Source: Hirundichthys speculiger (Eukaryota > Chordata > Actinopteri > Beloniformes > Exocoetidae). From it: a DNA stretch of 64,000 bases. The notes beneath the pieces were generated by a model that was not told the DNA's origin, searched no databases, and was given only the letters and a program-made list of their open reading frames with translations. Shown one piece after another: positions 62,464-64,000 of this stretch (the stretch's first letter is position 1; every line of letters begins with the position of its first letter). The stretch spans positions 1-64,000 of the forward strand of contig JAGFBZ010000677.1 in the NCBI GenBank assembly GCA_018398805.1, in the 5' to 3' direction. Position numbers and translations under genes: made by a program.

Positions 62464-62505
62464 AAACTTCCAATCTTGGAAGTATTTTTTTTTTGCTTGG
62501 AGACT
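60441..62505. other. AT-rich intergenic region upstream of fezf1
   Basis: Mostly AT-rich with short microsatellites (TAATAA, TATATA). I find no exon, RNA gene or transposon terminus. 62200-62400 is GC-richer and open in both strands, without recognisable domains. Confidence 0.45.
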
Positions 62506-62529
62506 CCCCCCCCCCCCCCCCCCCCCCCC
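62506..62529. repeat. 24-base C homopolymer
   Basis: Uninterrupted C run upstream of fezf1. Confidence 0.93.
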
Positions 62530-63334
62530 GCCCCCCCGGCCAGCTCACCTGAGTCTCAGGTGTCCTCGTTCATGACGCGTCCGCGGAACGGATTTGTGCG
62601 TAAAATGTGAGCAGGGCGACGTTTATAAAATCACAGAAACGTTTAAGTTACTGTCACAACATGCAGAAACCTCTAAACCACCCGTTTAAATTATGAGAAT
62701 AAATTTGAAATGTAACATGTTTATCCTGGTTTATGGGCCTTTTGCATATTCGTGCTTCAGATTGTGTTTCCTCAACTGTTAGTGGGTTTATTAAATAGAG
62801 TTAAAATGTAGACAAGACCCTCTTGGACACCCCCCCCCCCCTCCCTTTTTAAAAAAAATCTATTTTCTCCAACTTCAGGTGTCATCGGGAGCTTTCCATA
62901 ACGGAGCAGTTGTCAGCGCTCACCTGGGCGGTCAGTGGGCGTGGTTTATGCTAAATAAACTCCCAGGCTGTGATCATTTGGAACTAACTAACTTACATAC
63001 ATCCCCACTGTTACAGAATTAATTATTAGTAAGAAGATGATTTATGCACAAATCTAGATTTACAAAGATCCTGGTTTATGATTGAGGAGCAGTGAAACAC
63101 CTGTTTCTCCAGGAGGACACGCCCACTGTCCTGTTGGCTCTCTGGAAACTAGACATTTTAAAGGAATCCTTAGTTTCTGAACAACCTTCTTTCCTCAAAA
63201 CAAGCATCAACCGACACATTTCAAAGGAAAACTGCTTTTGTTTTAGACCACCTGCTTCTGTCAGCAGCTGCTGCTTCTTTGTTTTTCCAGAACTGACTCT
63301 TAAGACTCAGTTCTGGAAGACTGAGCTGTTGAAA
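62530..63334. other. Intergenic sequence, nothing recognised
   Basis: Mixed composition with a short C-run at about 62830; no gene or repeat terminus supported. Confidence 0.45.
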
Positions 63335-63765
63335 CCTGGACCAGCACCTGGACCAGCAGCTGGACCAGCAGCTGGACCTGCAGCTGGATCTGCAGCTGGA
63401 CCTGCAGCTGGATCTGCAGCTGGACCAGCACCTGGACCAGCAGCTGGACCAGCAGCTGGACCTGCAGCTGGACCAGCAGCTGGATCTGCAGCTGGACCTG
63501 CAGCTGGATCTGCAGCTGGACCAGCACCTGGACCAGCAGCTGGACCAGCACCTGGACCAGCAGCTGGACCTGCAGCTGGACCTGCAGCTGGACCAGCAGC
63601 TGGACCTGCAGCTGGATCTGCAGCTGGACCAGCACCTGGACCAGCAGCTGGACCAGCAGCTGGACCAGCACCTGGACCAGCAGCTGGACCTGCAGCTGGA
63701 CCTGCAGCTGGACCTGCAGCTGGACCAGCACCTGGACCAGCACCTGGACCTGCAGCTGGAGTGTC
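63335..63765. repeat. CAGCTGGACCAG minisatellite
   Basis: About 430 bp of 12-bp (and 6-bp half) units such as cagctggaccag, cagctggacctg, cagctggatctg and cacctggaccag. Many contain the E-box CAGCTG. It is open in several frames on both strands (Gly-Pro-Ala or Gln-Val-Leu readings), which is a repeat artefact. Confidence 0.95.
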
Positions 63766-64000
63766 ACCGAAACTTTTAATCACATCTGTGATCAACATAC
63801 AGGACCAGGAACCATGATCTGATATTAATGTGAGGGGTCAACAAATAAGGTGACACTTGTCATATTAAGTTAAGATGACAGTAGAATAACACTTAACTGG
63901 TTTGTTTTATTACTTCTTAATGTTTTTAATCATGTCATGAATATTTTACAGTAATTAAAAACATATTTAAAAAAGATTGAGAATTTAAAACATATTTGTT
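63766..64000. other. AT-rich intergenic end of window
   Basis: No feature recognised. Confidence 0.4.

Noticed and set aside
63092..63817. Gly-Pro-Ala repeat protein of 241 codons and two minus-strand counterparts
   Set aside because: All are frames through the CAGCTGGACCAG tandem array and occur on both strands, the mark of a repeat rather than a gene.
60441..64000. Search for CADPS2, expected next by synteny
   Set aside because: No exon reading like CADPS2 was found; it presumably lies beyond the window.

Overview
The window is vertebrate nuclear DNA, almost certainly from a ray-finned (teleost) fish. The genes are split into short exons with GT-AG introns, CpG-rich stretches sit at gene starts, and the rest is crowded with DNA transposons typical of fish genomes. 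Reading the exons gives three protein genes in the order PTPRZ1 (+), AASS (-), FEZF1 (-). This matches the known human 7q31 block PTPRZ1-AASS-FEZF1-CADPS2, so the segment is a conserved syntenic block. The species cannot be named from the sequence alone.

Layout. 1-1740: a transposon fragment, then the last coding exon of ptprz1 (646-789, ending in a PDZ ligand) and its 3' UTR. 1741-7102: intergenic DNA with an 11-bp minisatellite interrupted by a transposon, a hAT-type MITE, palindromic tandem repeats and the likely aass 3' UTR. 7103-38773: aass on the minus strand in 23 coding exons. It encodes the bifunctional mitochondrial enzyme of lysine breakdown (lysine-ketoglutarate reductase plus saccharopine dehydrogenase). 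38774-51870: the aass 5' region (CpG-rich near 40.5-41.2 kb), more transposons, and a repeat-poor 50.3-51.7 kb stretch. 51871-59598: fezf1 on the minus strand in four coding exons (eh1 repressor motif plus six C2H2 fingers). 59.6-64 kb: CpG-rich fezf1 upstream DNA with a cluster of YTTTYACGCGC motifs and a perfect inverted repeat, then AT-rich DNA and a CAGCTG-rich minisatellite.

Every aass exon joins its neighbours in phase except exon 18. That exon is 170 nt between two phase-0 junctions and carries a run of eight G (minus strand) where six would restore the 56-codon length of the human exon. As written, this gives a stop after about 686 residues. It is either a sequencing error in a homopolymer or a real lesion.

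Transposons: at least fifteen insertions can be delimited by terminal inverted repeats, most with 8-bp target duplications visible on both sides (hAT superfamily). Several are nested. Two families still carry remnants of BED zinc fingers, and one inverted-repeat element carries a THAP-domain remnant in both arms. Three insertions lie within 45 bp of aass splice sites. I found no new multi-gene system. The observations most worth checking are the exon 18 frameshift, a 36-bp piece of an aass exon-intron junction repeated inside a transposon, the BED-carrying MITE family, the THAP foldback, a 31-bp hairpin and the fezf1 upstream motif cluster.
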